Positions 26,497-34,916 are shown, numbered from the stretch's first letter. The stretch: 64,000 bases of DNA from Bosea sp. 29B (GCF_902506165.1 NZ_LR733817.1:1833946-1897945); one strand, 5' to 3'. The notes: a model not told the origin generated them from the sequence alone. A program made the numbers and translations.

Positions 26497-27534
26497 ATGA
26501 GCCTCAAGCCGAGTTTGCCGCCCGACCACGCCACCATCAAAAGCGGCCGCATCGGCGTGCTCTTGATGAACCTCGGCACGCCCGAGGGCACCAGCTACAA
26601 GCCGATGCGGGCCTATCTCAAGGAGTTCCTCTCCGACCGCCGCGTCATCGAGGAACCGCGCTGGAAATGGTGGCCGATCCTCAACCTGATCATCCTGTCG
26701 ACGCGCCCGGGCCGGAAGGGCAAGGACTACGCCTCGATCTGGAACAATGAGCGCAATGAGGGTCCGCTCAAGACGATCACCCGTTCGCAGACGGAGAAGC
26801 TCGCCGAACGACTGGCAGGGACCGCCGATGGCCGCATCACCGTCGATTGGGCGATGCGCTACGGCCTGCCCGATGTGAAGAGCCGTCTGAAGGCGCTGCT
26901 CGCGGAAGGCTGCGACCGCATCCTTTTGGTGCCGCTCTACCCGCAATACGCCGCGCCGACCTCGGCGACGGCCTGCGACCAGGCCTTCCGTGCCCTGATG
27001 GAGATGCGCTGGCAGCCGACAGTGCGGGTCGCCCATCCCTATTACGCCGACCCCGTCTACATCGACGCGCTCGCCTCCTCGATCCGCGCCTCGCTCGGCA
27101 AGCTCTCCTTCGAGCCGGAGGTGATCCTCTGCTCGCTGCACGGCATGCCCAAGGAATACCTGCTCAAGGGCGACCCCTATTACTGCCAGTGCGCCGTCAC
27201 CGCCCGGCTGCTGCGCGAGAAGCTCGGCCTCAGCGAGGAGCGCTTCCGCCTGACCTTCCAGTCGCGCTTCGGCCCCGACGAGTGGCTGCAGCCCTATACC
27301 GACGAAACCGTGAAAGCGCTGGCGCAGGGCGGCACCAAGTCGCTCGCCATCGTCGCGCCCGGCTTCTCGGCCGATTGCCTGGAGACGCTTGAGGAACTCG
27401 ACGGCGAGAACCGCGAGATCTTCCTGCACAATGGCGGCAAGGAGTTCGCCTATCTGCCCTGCCTCAACGATTCCGAAGAGGGCATGCAGGTGATCGAGGC
27501 GGTGGTCCGCCGGGAGCTGATGGGCTGGGTGTGA
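26497..27534 (+). CDS. hemH: Ferrochelatase
   Basis: A 345-residue ferrochelatase that inserts iron into protoporphyrin IX, the last step of haem synthesis. Signatures are GVLLMNLGTPEGTSY, PLYPQYAAPTSATA, ILCSLHGMPKEYLLKGDPY (metal-proximal His) and CQCAVTARLL. QSRFGPDEWLQPYT is the family's C-terminal motif. The ATG at 26497 (MSLKPSLP) is chosen because the 25 residues before it have no family resemblance. It stands alone and is followed by a REP-like element. Confidence 0.96.
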   Translation: MSLKPSLPPDHATIKSGRIGVLLMNLGTPEGTSYKPMRAYLKEFLSDRRVIEEPRWKWWPILNLIILSTRPGRKGKDYASIWNNERNEGPLKTITRSQTEKLAERLAGTADGRITVDWAMRYGLPDVKSRLKALLAEGCDRILLVPLYPQYAAPTSATACDQAFRALMEMRWQPTVRVAHPYYADPVYIDALASSIRASLGKLSFEPEVILCSLHGMPKEYLLKGDPYYCQCAVTARLLREKLGLSEERFRLTFQSRFGPDEWLQPYTDETVKALAQGGTKSLAIVAPGFSADCLETLEELDGENREIFLHNGGKEFAYLPCLNDSEEGMQVIEAVVRRELMGWV

Positions 27535-27540
27535 CTGCGA

Positions 27541-27638
27541 CGTCATGCTCGGGCTTGACCCGAGCATCTCAGGACAAGAAGGCGCCCTGACGTTTCCGTC
27601 ATTCTCGGGGCTGCGCTTCGCTCCGCCCGAGAATGACG
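27541..27638. repeat. REP-like intergenic palindromes (two hairpins)
   Basis: Two hairpins lie between convergent genes: TGCTCGGG/CCCGAGCA (27,546-27,553 and 27,559-27,566), and CGTCATTCTCGGG with its perfect complement (27,597-27,609 and 27,626-27,638). The CGTCATTC motif recurs at 40,885, which marks a dispersed family. The element may also terminate both neighbouring transcripts. Confidence 0.7.
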
Positions 27639-27645
27639 GCTGTGC

Positions 27646-28545
27646 CTACCCCACCACGAAGCGCGTCACGCTCTCTACCACCTGCTTCGCCTGCAGGATG
27701 CGCCGGTGGCCCAGCCCGCTCGTCTCCTGCAGCGCCACGAACGGCCCTGCCGCCGCCAGCGCCTGCGCGTGGTGGAAATCCAGTTCGCGATCCTGCCGAT
27801 CATGGATCACCAGGGTCGGCAGGCCGATCGCCTCAAGCTGGTCGCGCCCCTCGAAAGCCTCGACCGGATTGCCGGCGACGCTGTGGATGCGGCGCTCCAG
27901 CGCCGCCTGGCCGCGGCGGCCGAGCCCGATCGTCGCACCGAAATTGCGAGTGATCGTCGTGACCGAGGATGGCGCCGCGACCAGCGCGAGCCGGCCTGCC
28001 TTGACCCGCGGCTGCCCCGGCACGCTGCGGGCCAGCGCCGCCAAGGCGATCGCCCCGCCGAAGGAATGCGCCACGATCGCATGCACCGGCGCAAAGACGC
28101 GCGCCACGGCGGCGAGCGCGCCGACTCCGAGCGGGATGTTGAGCTCGGCCCCCGTCGAGGTGCCATGCGCCGGCATGTCGAAGGCGACGACGCGGAAGCC
28201 CTGCGCCAGTAATGGCTGCACGAAAGCGGTCATGAACGCCGCCTCGCTGTTCCAGCCATGCAGCAGGATCACTGTCGGCGCCGGAGCATCGCCATCTTGC
28301 AAGCGGGGCTCGGGTTCGAACAGATAGGTGCTGACCGTCCCGCACGGGTAGGATACCGCCTGCCTGATCGCCGGCGCGAGCCGGTCGCGGGCGGCGATGA
28401 TCGCCTTGCCGGTCCGGCTCTGTGGGCCGGGCGGGCGCGGCGGGGTACAGAAGAGTTTGAAGGCGGCGCGCCCGGCCGTCTGCGGAGCGATGAAACTGCC
28501 GATGCGGACGAGAGGACGAATGACGCGAAGCGCTGTGCCGGGCAT
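27646..28545 (-). CDS. Alpha/beta fold hydrolase
   Basis: A 299-residue hydrolase. VILLHGWNSEAAF is the oxyanion HG loop, IVAHSFGGAIAL carries the nucleophile elbow (Ser near residue 166), LVIHDRQDRELDF the acid and SGLGHRRIL the catalytic His near the end. The substrate is unknown. An N-terminal Arg-rich amphipathic segment precedes the domain. It is divergent from a MarR gene 45 bases away, and twin palindromes cover the gap, so it is probably repressed by that regulator. Confidence 0.87.
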   Translation of the reverse strand: MPGTALRVIRPLVRIGSFIAPQTAGRAAFKLFCTPPRPPGPQSRTGKAIIAARDRLAPAIRQAVSYPCGTVSTYLFEPEPRLQDGDAPAPTVILLHGWNSEAAFMTAFVQPLLAQGFRVVAFDMPAHGTSTGAELNIPLGVGALAAVARVFAPVHAIVAHSFGGAIALAALARSVPGQPRVKAGRLALVAAPSSVTTITRNFGATIGLGRRGQAALERRIHSVAGNPVEAFEGRDQLEAIGLPTLVIHDRQDRELDFHHAQALAAAGPFVALQETSGLGHRRILQAKQVVESVTRFVVG

Positions 28546-28562
28546 GATCGGAAACCTTGTTC

Positions 28563-28596
28563 GTTCAGCCTTGAACTATTATGTTCAGCGATGAAC
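28563..28596. promoter_or_regulatory. Twin palindromic operator, probably for MarR regulator
   Basis: Two near-identical palindromes, GTTCAGCCTTGAAC (28,563-28,576) and GTTCAGCGATGAAC (28,583-28,596), share GTTCA-n4-TGAAC and are spaced exactly 20 bases apart, about two helical turns. The second covers the marR start codon. They fill the 45-base gap between the divergent hydrolase and marR genes. Confidence 0.7.
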
Positions 28597-29163
28597 AAAA
28601 TGCAAGAGCCAATTTCCGCACCGGCAAATGAGCCGAGTAGCACCGTGAAGTCGGGGCTTCCCTGGGACCTGCCGCGCTTCAAGAACTGGCTCGCGGTCGC
28701 GCGCATGCACCAGCTCTGGAAGAAGGTCTTCTCCGAGGCGCTGGCACCGCTCGGCATCCAGCTCGCGCATTACGATGTGCTCGCCAACGTCTTCCGTACA
28801 CCCGGTCTGACCCAGCAGCAGCTTGCCGAGAAGCTCCTGGTCGGCCGCAGCGCCATGAGCATGCTCCTGCCCGAGCTCGAGCGGCGCGGCCTGATCGAGC
28901 GTCGCAATGACGAGGCCGACCGGCGCGTGCGCCGGCTCTGGCTGACCGGGGATGGCGAGGTCCTGACCCGCAAGGCGCTGGCGATCCACGCCGCCCGGAT
29001 CGAGGCGATGATGGGCGTGCTCAGCGACGAGGAATGCAATGCCGTCGGCACGATGATGTGGCGGGTCGTCGGCTACCTCGAAGGCAAGCCGCCGCGCGAG
29101 CCGTCATCAGACGCTCGCAAAGCCACGCTTGAACGAAATTCCCCGATTGAGCCGGAGAGCTGA
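28591..29163 (+). CDS. MarR family transcriptional regulator
   Basis: A 190-residue winged-helix regulator. The helix-turn-helix reads LTQQQLAEKLLVGRSAMSMLLPELERRG, followed by the wing LIERRNDEADRRVRRLWLT, which is typical of MarR. The ATG at 28591 lies inside one of the two candidate operators, so autorepression is likely, together with control of the divergent hydrolase. Its stop is one base before the SPFH gene's ATG. Translation may therefore be coupled, and the SPFH/NfeD pair may fall under the same promoter. Confidence 0.92.
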   Translation: MNKMQEPISAPANEPSSTVKSGLPWDLPRFKNWLAVARMHQLWKKVFSEALAPLGIQLAHYDVLANVFRTPGLTQQQLAEKLLVGRSAMSMLLPELERRGLIERRNDEADRRVRRLWLTGDGEVLTRKALAIHAARIEAMMGVLSDEECNAVGTMMWRVVGYLEGKPPREPSSDARKATLERNSPIEPES

Positions 29164-29164
29164 G

Positions 29165-30142
29165 ATGAATCCCACTGGCTTCGACATCGTCGTCGTCGCA
29201 CTGGTCGCGCTGGTCATCCTGACGATCGCGCTCGGGGTCCGCACCATCCCGCAAGGCTTCAACTATACGGTCGAGCGCTTCGGCCGCTATTCGCGCACGC
29301 TGGGGGCAGGCCTCGGGCTGATCGTGCCCTATATCGAGCGCATCGGTCACAAGGTGAATGTGATGGAGCAGGTGCTCGACATTCCCTCGCAGGAAGCCAT
29401 CACCAAGGACAATGCCGGCGTGCGCATCGACGCCGCCGCCTTCTACCAGGTGCTCGACGCCGCCAAGGCCTGCTACGAGGTCTCCCATCTCGGCCAGGCG
29501 CTGATGGTCCTGACCATGACCAATATCCGCACCGTGGTCGGCTCGATGGATCTCGACCAGCTGCTCTCGCATCGCGACGAGATCAACGAGCGGCTGCTGC
29601 GGGTGATGGACGCCGCCGCCTCGCCCTGGGGCGTCAAGGTCACCCGCATCGAGATCAGGGACATCCTGCCGCCGGCCGACATCGCCGGCGCGATGAACCG
29701 GCAGATGAAGGCCGAGCGCGAGAAGCGCGCCGCCGTGCTCGAGGCCGAAGGCCAGCGCCAGGCCGAGATCCTCAAGGCGGAAGGGCAGAAGCAATCGCAG
29801 ATCCTCGCGGCCGAGGGCCGCAAGGAAGCGGCCTTCCGCGACGCCGAGGCGCGCGAGCGCTCGGCCCAGGCCGAGGCAGCCGCGACCGCCATGGTCAGCG
29901 AGGCGATCAGCCGGGGCGACATCCAGGCCGCGAACTTCCTGATCGCCGAGCGCTATACCGAGGCACTGAAGGCGATCGCGAGCGCCCATAACAGCAAGGT
30001 GGTGATCGTGCCGATTGAAGCTGCGGCGCTTGCTGGCACCGTCGGCGGCATTGCCCAGCTGACCAGGGCCGTGTTCGGCGAGGATGCGGTGGCGAACCGG
30101 CGCTCCGGTTCCGTCCCGGCGGCAGGCCGCACGGAGGGCTGA
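29165..30142 (+). CDS. SPFH/Band 7 (stomatin-like) membrane protein, QmcA-like
   Basis: A 325-residue slipin/stomatin-family protein. One N-terminal membrane helix (VVVALVALVILTIALGV) is followed by the band-7 domain (IPQGFNYTVERFGRYSRTL, VTRIEIRDILPP). A long coiled coil rich in Ala, Glu and Gln repeats follows (around residues 175-245, with repeated AEGQ units). It is paired with an NfeD-like gene two bases on, the standard SPFH-NfeD partnership of membrane microdomain and quality-control complexes. The 12 residues before the ATG at 29165 are a shadow of marR. Confidence 0.93.
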   Translation: MNPTGFDIVVVALVALVILTIALGVRTIPQGFNYTVERFGRYSRTLGAGLGLIVPYIERIGHKVNVMEQVLDIPSQEAITKDNAGVRIDAAAFYQVLDAAKACYEVSHLGQALMVLTMTNIRTVVGSMDLDQLLSHRDEINERLLRVMDAAASPWGVKVTRIEIRDILPPADIAGAMNRQMKAEREKRAAVLEAEGQRQAEILKAEGQKQSQILAAEGRKEAAFRDAEARERSAQAEAAATAMVSEAISRGDIQAANFLIAERYTEALKAIASAHNSKVVIVPIEAAALAGTVGGIAQLTRAVFGEDAVANRRSGSVPAAGRTEG

Positions 30143-30144
30143 GT

Positions 30145-30591
30145 ATGCTCGACTGGTTTGCCTCCTTCGGCGGCTGGGGCTGGATCGTGCTCGGGCTCGT
30201 CCTGGTCGGTGGCGAGATGCTGGCGCCCGGCGTCTTCCTGCTCTGGCTCGGGCTCGCCGCGCTGTTGACCGGAGCCGTGGTCGGGCTGACCGGCCTCGCC
30301 TGGCAAGGCGCCTGGCTGGTCTTCGCAGGCCTCGCCGTCGCCTCCGTCCTCATCGGTCGCCTTGTCACGCGCCACCGCAGCGACGAACCTGACACCGCAA
30401 GCGGCCTGAACGATCGCGGCCGCCAGCTGATCGGCAAGGTCTTCAGGCTGGAGGCGACGATGACCGGCGGCGAAGGCCGCATCCGCATCGGCGATTCCTC
30501 CTGGCGCGTCACCGGCCCCGAGCTGCTCGCCGGCACCGAGATCCGCGTCGTGCGCGTCGATGGCGCGACGCTCGTCGTCGAGAAGGCCTGA
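30145..30591 (+). CDS. NfeD-like membrane protein
   Basis: A 148-residue short NfeD homologue. Two to three membrane helices (WIVLGLVLVGGEMLAPGVFLLWLGLAALL and WLVFAGLAVASVLIG, given in part) precede a small OB-fold domain (GKVFRLEATMTGGEGRIRIGDSSWRV). It lies directly after its SPFH partner. It has the short form without a protease domain, expected when it scaffolds or modulates the stomatin-like protein. Confidence 0.93.
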   Translation: MLDWFASFGGWGWIVLGLVLVGGEMLAPGVFLLWLGLAALLTGAVVGLTGLAWQGAWLVFAGLAVASVLIGRLVTRHRSDEPDTASGLNDRGRQLIGKVFRLEATMTGGEGRIRIGDSSWRVTGPELLAGTEIRVVRVDGATLVVEKA

Positions 30592-30635
30592 GCGCCGACC
30601 TGCGGCGGGCATTCGCCTGACAGGGGATTAAGCCC

Positions 30636-30677
30636 GGATTCATGCTGAATCCAGGGTTCACCATGCTGCTGAACCCT
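30636..30677. repeat. Paired inverted repeats upstream of L,D-transpeptidase
   Basis: Two adjacent hairpins: GGATTCATGCTGAATCC (30,636-30,652), then AGGGTTCA (30,653-30,660) with TGAACCCT (30,670-30,677). They share a (G)GTTCA/TGAA(C)C style. They may end the nfeD transcript or regulate the next gene, which starts 63 bases on. Confidence 0.5.
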
Positions 30678-30739
30678 CGATTCACCGGCGATCAGCCCAA
30701 ATCCGCTCCCGAAACATTCCGTTTCTCAGGGAGAAGGCC

Positions 30740-31267
30740 ATGGCGGGCCGGCACGGACCGATCGATTTCATCATCGCGGCGGCGCTTTCGCTGCTGATGC
30801 TGCTCATGGTGCGCCCCGCCCAGGCGCGCGAGGTCGTCGACTTCCCGGATTATCGCTACCAGCCCGGCACGATCCTGATCCGCACCGCCGAGCGCAAGCT
30901 CTACTACATCGCCGCGCCCGGCCAGGCGCTGCGCTACACCATAGCTGTCGGCAAGGCCGGCAAGCAGTGGCGCGGCGTCAAATATGTTGAGGAACTCCAG
31001 GTCGACCCGGCCTGGAGCCCGCCGGCCGAAGTCAAGCGCGACAATCCGCGCCTGCCCGACGTGATCCCCGGCGGCGCCTCCAACAACCCGATGGGCGCGC
31101 GCGTCATCGGCCTCGGCCCAGGCGGGCAATACGCCATCCACGGCACCAACAATCCGCGCTCGGTCGGCACCGCCGCCTCCTATGGCTGCTTCCGGATGCA
31201 CAACAGTGACGTCATCGATCTCTACGCCCGGGTTCGCATGGGCACGCCGGTCGTCGTGATGCCCTGA
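30740..31267 (+). CDS. L,D-transpeptidase (YkuD domain)
   Basis: A 175-residue secreted L,D-transpeptidase, the second in this window. A signal sequence (AAALSLLMLLMVRPAQA) is followed by IRTAERKLYYI, the family's opening strand. HGTNNPRSVGTAASYGCFRM holds the catalytic His and the Cys near residue 152. GGGAGAAGG precedes the ATG. It stands alone, so it is separately regulated from the copy at 22,303. The function is probably peptidoglycan 3-3 crosslinking or anchoring of outer-membrane proteins. Confidence 0.92.
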   Translation: MAGRHGPIDFIIAAALSLLMLLMVRPAQAREVVDFPDYRYQPGTILIRTAERKLYYIAAPGQALRYTIAVGKAGKQWRGVKYVEELQVDPAWSPPAEVKRDNPRLPDVIPGGASNNPMGARVIGLGPGGQYAIHGTNNPRSVGTAASYGCFRMHNSDVIDLYARVRMGTPVVVMP

Positions 31268-31296
31268 CGGCCGATGAGCGGCAACGTTTCTCGCGC

Positions 31297-32244
31297 CTAG
31301 ATTGCGACTGGCGACAGAAGCGGTCGGCCGGCGAAGAATGCCTCCAGATTGGCGAGCAGCAGCTCTTGCTGCGCGACCTGGGCCGATTCCGCGTTGGCGG
31401 CGATATGCGGCGTCAGCACGACATTCTCGAGCGCTTTGAGCCGGTCCGGAATGGCGGGCTCGTGCTCGTAGACATCGAGCCCCGCGCCCGCAATTGTTCC
31501 GTTCTCCAGCGCCTCGATTAGCGCGGCCTCGTCGACCGCGATGCCGCGCGATATGTTGACGAGATGACCGTCCGGACCGAGCGCACGCAGGATCTGCGCA
31601 TCGATCGCATGCCGTGTCTCGCCGCTCGCACGGACCGAGACCATCAGGATATCGGCCCACTCTGCGAGTCCGCGCAGGCTGGCGTGGTATTGATAGGGCA
31701 GTTCCGGCCGCGGCGAACGGTTGTGATAGCCGATCGTCATGTCGAAAGCGGCAGCGCGCACCGCAATGCGCTGGCCGATGGCGCCAAGCCCGAAAATGCC
31801 CAGCTTCCGGCCGGCCAGACCCGGCACCGTCGCCATGCGCTCGATCGCATTGCCCTGCCAGCGGCCAGCCCGCACGAAGCGTTCGGCAGCCCCGATCTGC
31901 CGGACGCTCGCCAGCATCAGCGCCATGGCGAACTCGGCGACACTCGTCGCATTGGCATCGGCCGCATTGCTGACCAGAATGCCGCGCGCCTTCGCGGCAG
32001 CCCGCTCGACGCCTTCATTGCCCGTGCCGTAGCAAGCAATGAGGCCGAGATTGGGCAAAGCCTCGATCAGGGCTGCGTCCGTTTTCCAGGTTCCGACTGT
32101 CAGGAGCACGCGCGCAGCCTCCGCTCCGGATGGCAATGCCTCCGGCCCGGGATGGCTCATCGGCCCGAGCACCTCGTACCGTTCCTGCAAGCGGGCTACC
32201 AGGCGGGCCGGCATGCGCGGGGCCATCAGGATCGTCGGCTTCAT
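31297..32244 (-). CDS. D-2-hydroxyacid dehydrogenase (NAD-binding)
   Basis: A 315-residue dehydrogenase related to glyoxylate/hydroxypyruvate reductases. The Rossmann glycine motif is GRKLGIFGLGAIGQRIA. VSVRASGETRH and LVNISRGIAVDE carry the substrate and catalytic Arg, ENGTIAGAGLDVYEHEP the Glu and LTPHIAANAES the catalytic His. The ATG at 32244 (MKPTILMAP) is preceded by GGGGACC; a longer form from 32283 is unlikely. It is not linked to an operon, so the metabolic role stays general. Confidence 0.9.
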   Translation of the reverse strand: MKPTILMAPRMPARLVARLQERYEVLGPMSHPGPEALPSGAEAARVLLTVGTWKTDAALIEALPNLGLIACYGTGNEGVERAAAKARGILVSNAADANATSVAEFAMALMLASVRQIGAAERFVRAGRWQGNAIERMATVPGLAGRKLGIFGLGAIGQRIAVRAAAFDMTIGYHNRSPRPELPYQYHASLRGLAEWADILMVSVRASGETRHAIDAQILRALGPDGHLVNISRGIAVDEAALIEALENGTIAGAGLDVYEHEPAIPDRLKALENVVLTPHIAANAESAQVAQQELLLANLEAFFAGRPLLSPVAI

Positions 32245-32478
32245 GGCTGAAAGGTCCCCGGGTCGATTGCTGCATCGCAGCACTTGCCGCCCCCTGCTTC
32301 AACAACCCCTGGCGCCGGTCGGCCATCTCGCAGATGCAATACGAAAACACCGGGCAATCGACGGGATTTTCCTGAATCGCTCCTCTCGCCTGCGACAAAA
32401 AAGCCGGATATCGTTTCCGAAGGCGTAACGCTGAGTCCAGCGCGCCTTCGAACCGATATGTCTTCAGAGGGGTACTCG

Positions 32479-32796
32479 ATGGATCATCTCGCCGACGTCA
32501 AGAAGTTCGCCAAGAAGCCTGTCAACGAGGCCGCCTTTGCCGGCATGAGCAAGTCCTATGCATTGGTGATGAGCAAGCCCGACACCCGCTATGTCGCCTG
32601 CTCCGACCCCGCCGAGCTCGACCGCGTCCGCGAGAATTTCCTGAAGAAGAAGCTGGGCTTGAAGAGCGCCGACCTCGACGCCTCCATCAAGGCGACCTGC
32701 GATCACATGAAGGCCGACAAGACCAAGTCGCGCCTGACCTTCTACTATCTGCTGGCCGAACATTACGGCAAGCTCGACGCCTTCGTGAAGAAATAG
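32479..32796 (+). CDS. DUF2853 family protein
   Basis: A 105-residue small, highly charged alpha-helical protein that I read as DUF2853: MDHLADVKKFAKKPVNEAAF at the start, and a C-terminal FYYLLAEHYGKLDAFVKK. Function is unknown for the family. AGAGGGG precedes the chosen ATG. A hairpin terminator follows 24 bases after the stop, so it is a monocistronic gene. Confidence 0.82.
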   Translation: MDHLADVKKFAKKPVNEAAFAGMSKSYALVMSKPDTRYVACSDPAELDRVRENFLKKKLGLKSADLDASIKATCDHMKADKTKSRLTFYYLLAEHYGKLDAFVKK

Positions 32797-32819
32797 GTCT
32801 GAAAGCCTGGCCTGACCTG

Positions 32820-32850
32820 ATGGCGCCCCTTCGGGCGCCATTCGCGTTTT
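32820..32850 (+). terminator. Intrinsic terminator after DUF2853 gene
   Basis: ATGGCGCCC and GGGCGCCAT form a nine-base stem with a CTTC tetraloop (32,820-32,841), followed by TTCGCGTTTT. Its position directly downstream of the DUF2853 stop supports the call. Confidence 0.8.
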
Positions 32851-32922
32851 CAGAGCCTGCCGCGAAAACTGCGCAGAGCGCCGCAAGACCGGAACATCAA
32901 TGCTCCGCCCTTGGGGGTTTCG

Positions 32923-33054
32923 ATGTTCACGCTGTCCCGTTCCGTCCTCTCCGGCCACGCCCAGACGCTCTTCACCGTCGCCGAAGCCACCTTCGCCTCG
33001 ATGATCGTCTTCGGTGCGGGCCTCGCCTTCGGCGCCACGATCGGCTTCTTTTGA
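32923..33054 (+). CDS. Small hydrophobic protein (43 aa)
   Basis: A short frame encoding MFTLSRSVLSGHAQTLF followed by a hydrophobic, Gly- and Phe-rich segment that ends GATIGFF. It could form one membrane helix. TTGGGGG precedes the ATG at a workable distance. It lies seven bases before another small gene on the same strand and may be co-transcribed with it. I do not recognise the family. Coding status rests on codon bias and ribosome-binding site only. Confidence 0.45.
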   Translation: MFTLSRSVLSGHAQTLFTVAEATFASMIVFGAGLAFGATIGFF

Positions 33055-33061
33055 GGCGGCC

Positions 33062-33259
33062 ATGCCGACCGCCGCCGCCTCAACCGCCCGTCCGCATTTC
33101 AAGATCGGGCGCGACCGCGAGGGCCACTGGATCGCGGTCGAGACCCATGGACGCGGCGGCGGATATTTCCGCAGCCGGGACGATGCCCTGCACTATGCCC
33201 GTGCCGAAGCCGGCGCCGTGACCTTCAGCGCTCGGCCGCTCGCACTGCGCCTGTCGTAA
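33062..33259 (+). CDS. Small conserved-type hypothetical protein (65 aa)
   Basis: A 65-residue protein with a central motif FKIGRDREGHWIAVETHGRG and then GGYFRSRDDALHYARAE. This beta-beta-alpha grammar resembles short DUF2188-like proteins. GAGG lies just ahead of the ATG. Function is unknown. It follows the 43-residue frame and converges on cfa, leaving only six bases. Confidence 0.6.
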   Translation: MPTAAASTARPHFKIGRDREGHWIAVETHGRGGGYFRSRDDALHYARAEAGAVTFSARPLALRLS

Positions 33260-33265
33260 CCGCGC

Positions 33266-34564
33266 TCAGCGATAGAGATCGACCCGCGTCAGCGGCAGGC
33301 CGGACGGGCCCTTGCGCCGCTTCGAGACCAGCGTCTGGTTGACCAGCGCCCCGCCGCGCTCGAAGGCGAGCGAGCACCCGGCGAGATAGATCAGCCACAT
33401 CCGCGTCCGCTCCGGGCCGATCTCGGCCTCGGCTTGCGCCTTGTTGGCATTCAGCTTCTCCCACCACAGCCGGGTCGTGCGCTGATAATGTTCGCGCCAG
33501 CCTTCGACATCATGGACCTCGAAGCCATGGCGCTCGAGATTGGCGATCGACATGCCCAGATGGTCGAGCTCGCCGCCCGGGAAGATGTAGCGCACCAGAG
33601 CGCGATACTCGGCCGGCATCCTGTTGAAGGCCTTCTCGGTCTTCTTGGCGCGCCGCGAGATCGTATGGTGCAGATAGAGGCCGCGCGGCCTGAGCAACCG
33701 GTTCACCGCCTGGAAATAGGTCGGATGGTTGCGGATGCCGACCTGCTCGAACATGCCGATCGAGGAGATCTTGTCGAACTCCCCTTCCATCTGGGTGAAG
33801 TCCTTGAGATGCAGCGTGACCTTGCCTGAGAGCCCAAGCCGCTCGACCTTCTCCTGCGCGAACTTCAGCTGCTCCTCGGCCAGGGTCACGCCATGCGCCT
33901 CGACGCCGTAATGCTGCGCGGCATGGCAGATGAGGGCGCCCCAGCCGCAGCCGATGTCGAGCAGCTTGTCACCGGGCTTCAGCCGCAGCTTGCGGCAGAT
34001 CATGTCGAGCTTGTCGCGCTGGGCGCGGCCGATATCGCCGTGGTCTTCGGTGAAGTAGGCGCAGGTGTAGACCATCTCCTCGTCGAGGAAGAGCCGGTAG
34101 AACGCGTTCGAGACATCGTAGTGGTAGGCGACATTGGCCTTGTTGGTCGCCGGGTCGCCATCTCGGGCGATCTCGTCGCCGCGCCGGTGGGTCACCGCCG
34201 CCTGCGCCTGTCCAGGCGCGAAGATGAAGCGCCGGACCACGTCGAACACCGCCGCCTTGGAGATGCCGCGCGCCAGCCGGCCGACCTTGCCGTCGGGGCG
34301 CGCCACGGCCAGATCGAAGATCGAGCCGTTCTCGATCGAAATCCGGTCGGCGATATAAAGGTGCAGCAGCGTATCGAGCTTGGGCTTGCGCAGCAGTGCC
34401 GCGACGACGCCAGCATCGCGAAGCGCGATCATCAGCCCGTCCGCAGGCCAGTCAGCCGGCACGCGCGAGCCGTCCCAGAGAGAGAAGCCGAGCTTGAGCC
34501 CGAGCTTCTGGTGCGCTTCGATCAGGAGCCGCCGCAGCGCCTCGATGCGTTTATCGTCACTCAT
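33266..34564 (-). CDS. cfa: Cyclopropane-fatty-acyl-phospholipid synthase family protein
   Basis: A 432-residue SAM-dependent enzyme that adds a methylene bridge to unsaturated acyl chains of membrane phospholipids. The SAM site is LLDIGCGWGALICHAA. YHYDVSNAFYRLFLD and MVYTCAYF are diagnostic, as is FDKISSIGMFEQVG. The C-terminal region (RTTRLWWEKLNA) completes the fold. MSDDKRIEAL at 34564 is the preferred start. An earlier ATG at 34651 directly follows the sdhAF4 stop and would add 29 unusual residues. Membrane hardening in stationary or acid stress is the known role. Confidence 0.93.
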   Translation of the reverse strand: MSDDKRIEALRRLLIEAHQKLGLKLGFSLWDGSRVPADWPADGLMIALRDAGVVAALLRKPKLDTLLHLYIADRISIENGSIFDLAVARPDGKVGRLARGISKAAVFDVVRRFIFAPGQAQAAVTHRRGDEIARDGDPATNKANVAYHYDVSNAFYRLFLDEEMVYTCAYFTEDHGDIGRAQRDKLDMICRKLRLKPGDKLLDIGCGWGALICHAAQHYGVEAHGVTLAEEQLKFAQEKVERLGLSGKVTLHLKDFTQMEGEFDKISSIGMFEQVGIRNHPTYFQAVNRLLRPRGLYLHHTISRRAKKTEKAFNRMPAEYRALVRYIFPGGELDHLGMSIANLERHGFEVHDVEGWREHYQRTTRLWWEKLNANKAQAEAEIGPERTRMWLIYLAGCSLAFERGGALVNQTLVSKRRKGPSGLPLTRVDLYR

Positions 34565-34651
34565 CCGGTCCAGCCATGTGCAGTTGAGTCGTCTTTGGCC
34601 GGCTGGAGACGAATTGGCAACGGCCTGAGCGGCACGGGCTCTGCCGGCCAT

Positions 34652-34873
34652 TCAAAAATCGCTGGCGATGCCCTTCACCTCCCAGTCGTCATAGCGCACC
34701 GGCTCGAGCCCACCGCGGCCGTCGAGCTCCTTCTGCTGCCTGAGTTCGGCGGCCTTGGCGTCGATCGCCGCCCGGCGCGCCTGCGCTTCCGCGAGCGCCC
34801 GCTGCGCCGCCGGCGACAACGCCTTTGCGGGAGCGCTGGTCTCGGCTTCATCCGTCTTCGTCTGCGCGCTCAT
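34652..34873 (-). CDS. Succinate dehydrogenase assembly factor 4 (DUF1674)
   Basis: A 73-residue protein whose C terminus GGLEPVRYDDWEVKGIASDF is the signature of DUF1674/SDHAF4. These proteins bind the flavinylated succinate dehydrogenase subunit and aid complex II assembly. The N-terminal half is Ala- and Lys-rich and low in complexity, which is normal here. It ends immediately before cfa on the same strand, so the two may share a transcript, though no functional link is known. Confidence 0.88.
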   Translation of the reverse strand: MSAQTKTDEAETSAPAKALSPAAQRALAEAQARRAAIDAKAAELRQQKELDGRGGLEPVRYDDWEVKGIASDF

Positions 34874-34916
34874 GATCGGCCATTCTCTTGCAGGATCGGC
34901 ATCGACTCCACCACAT

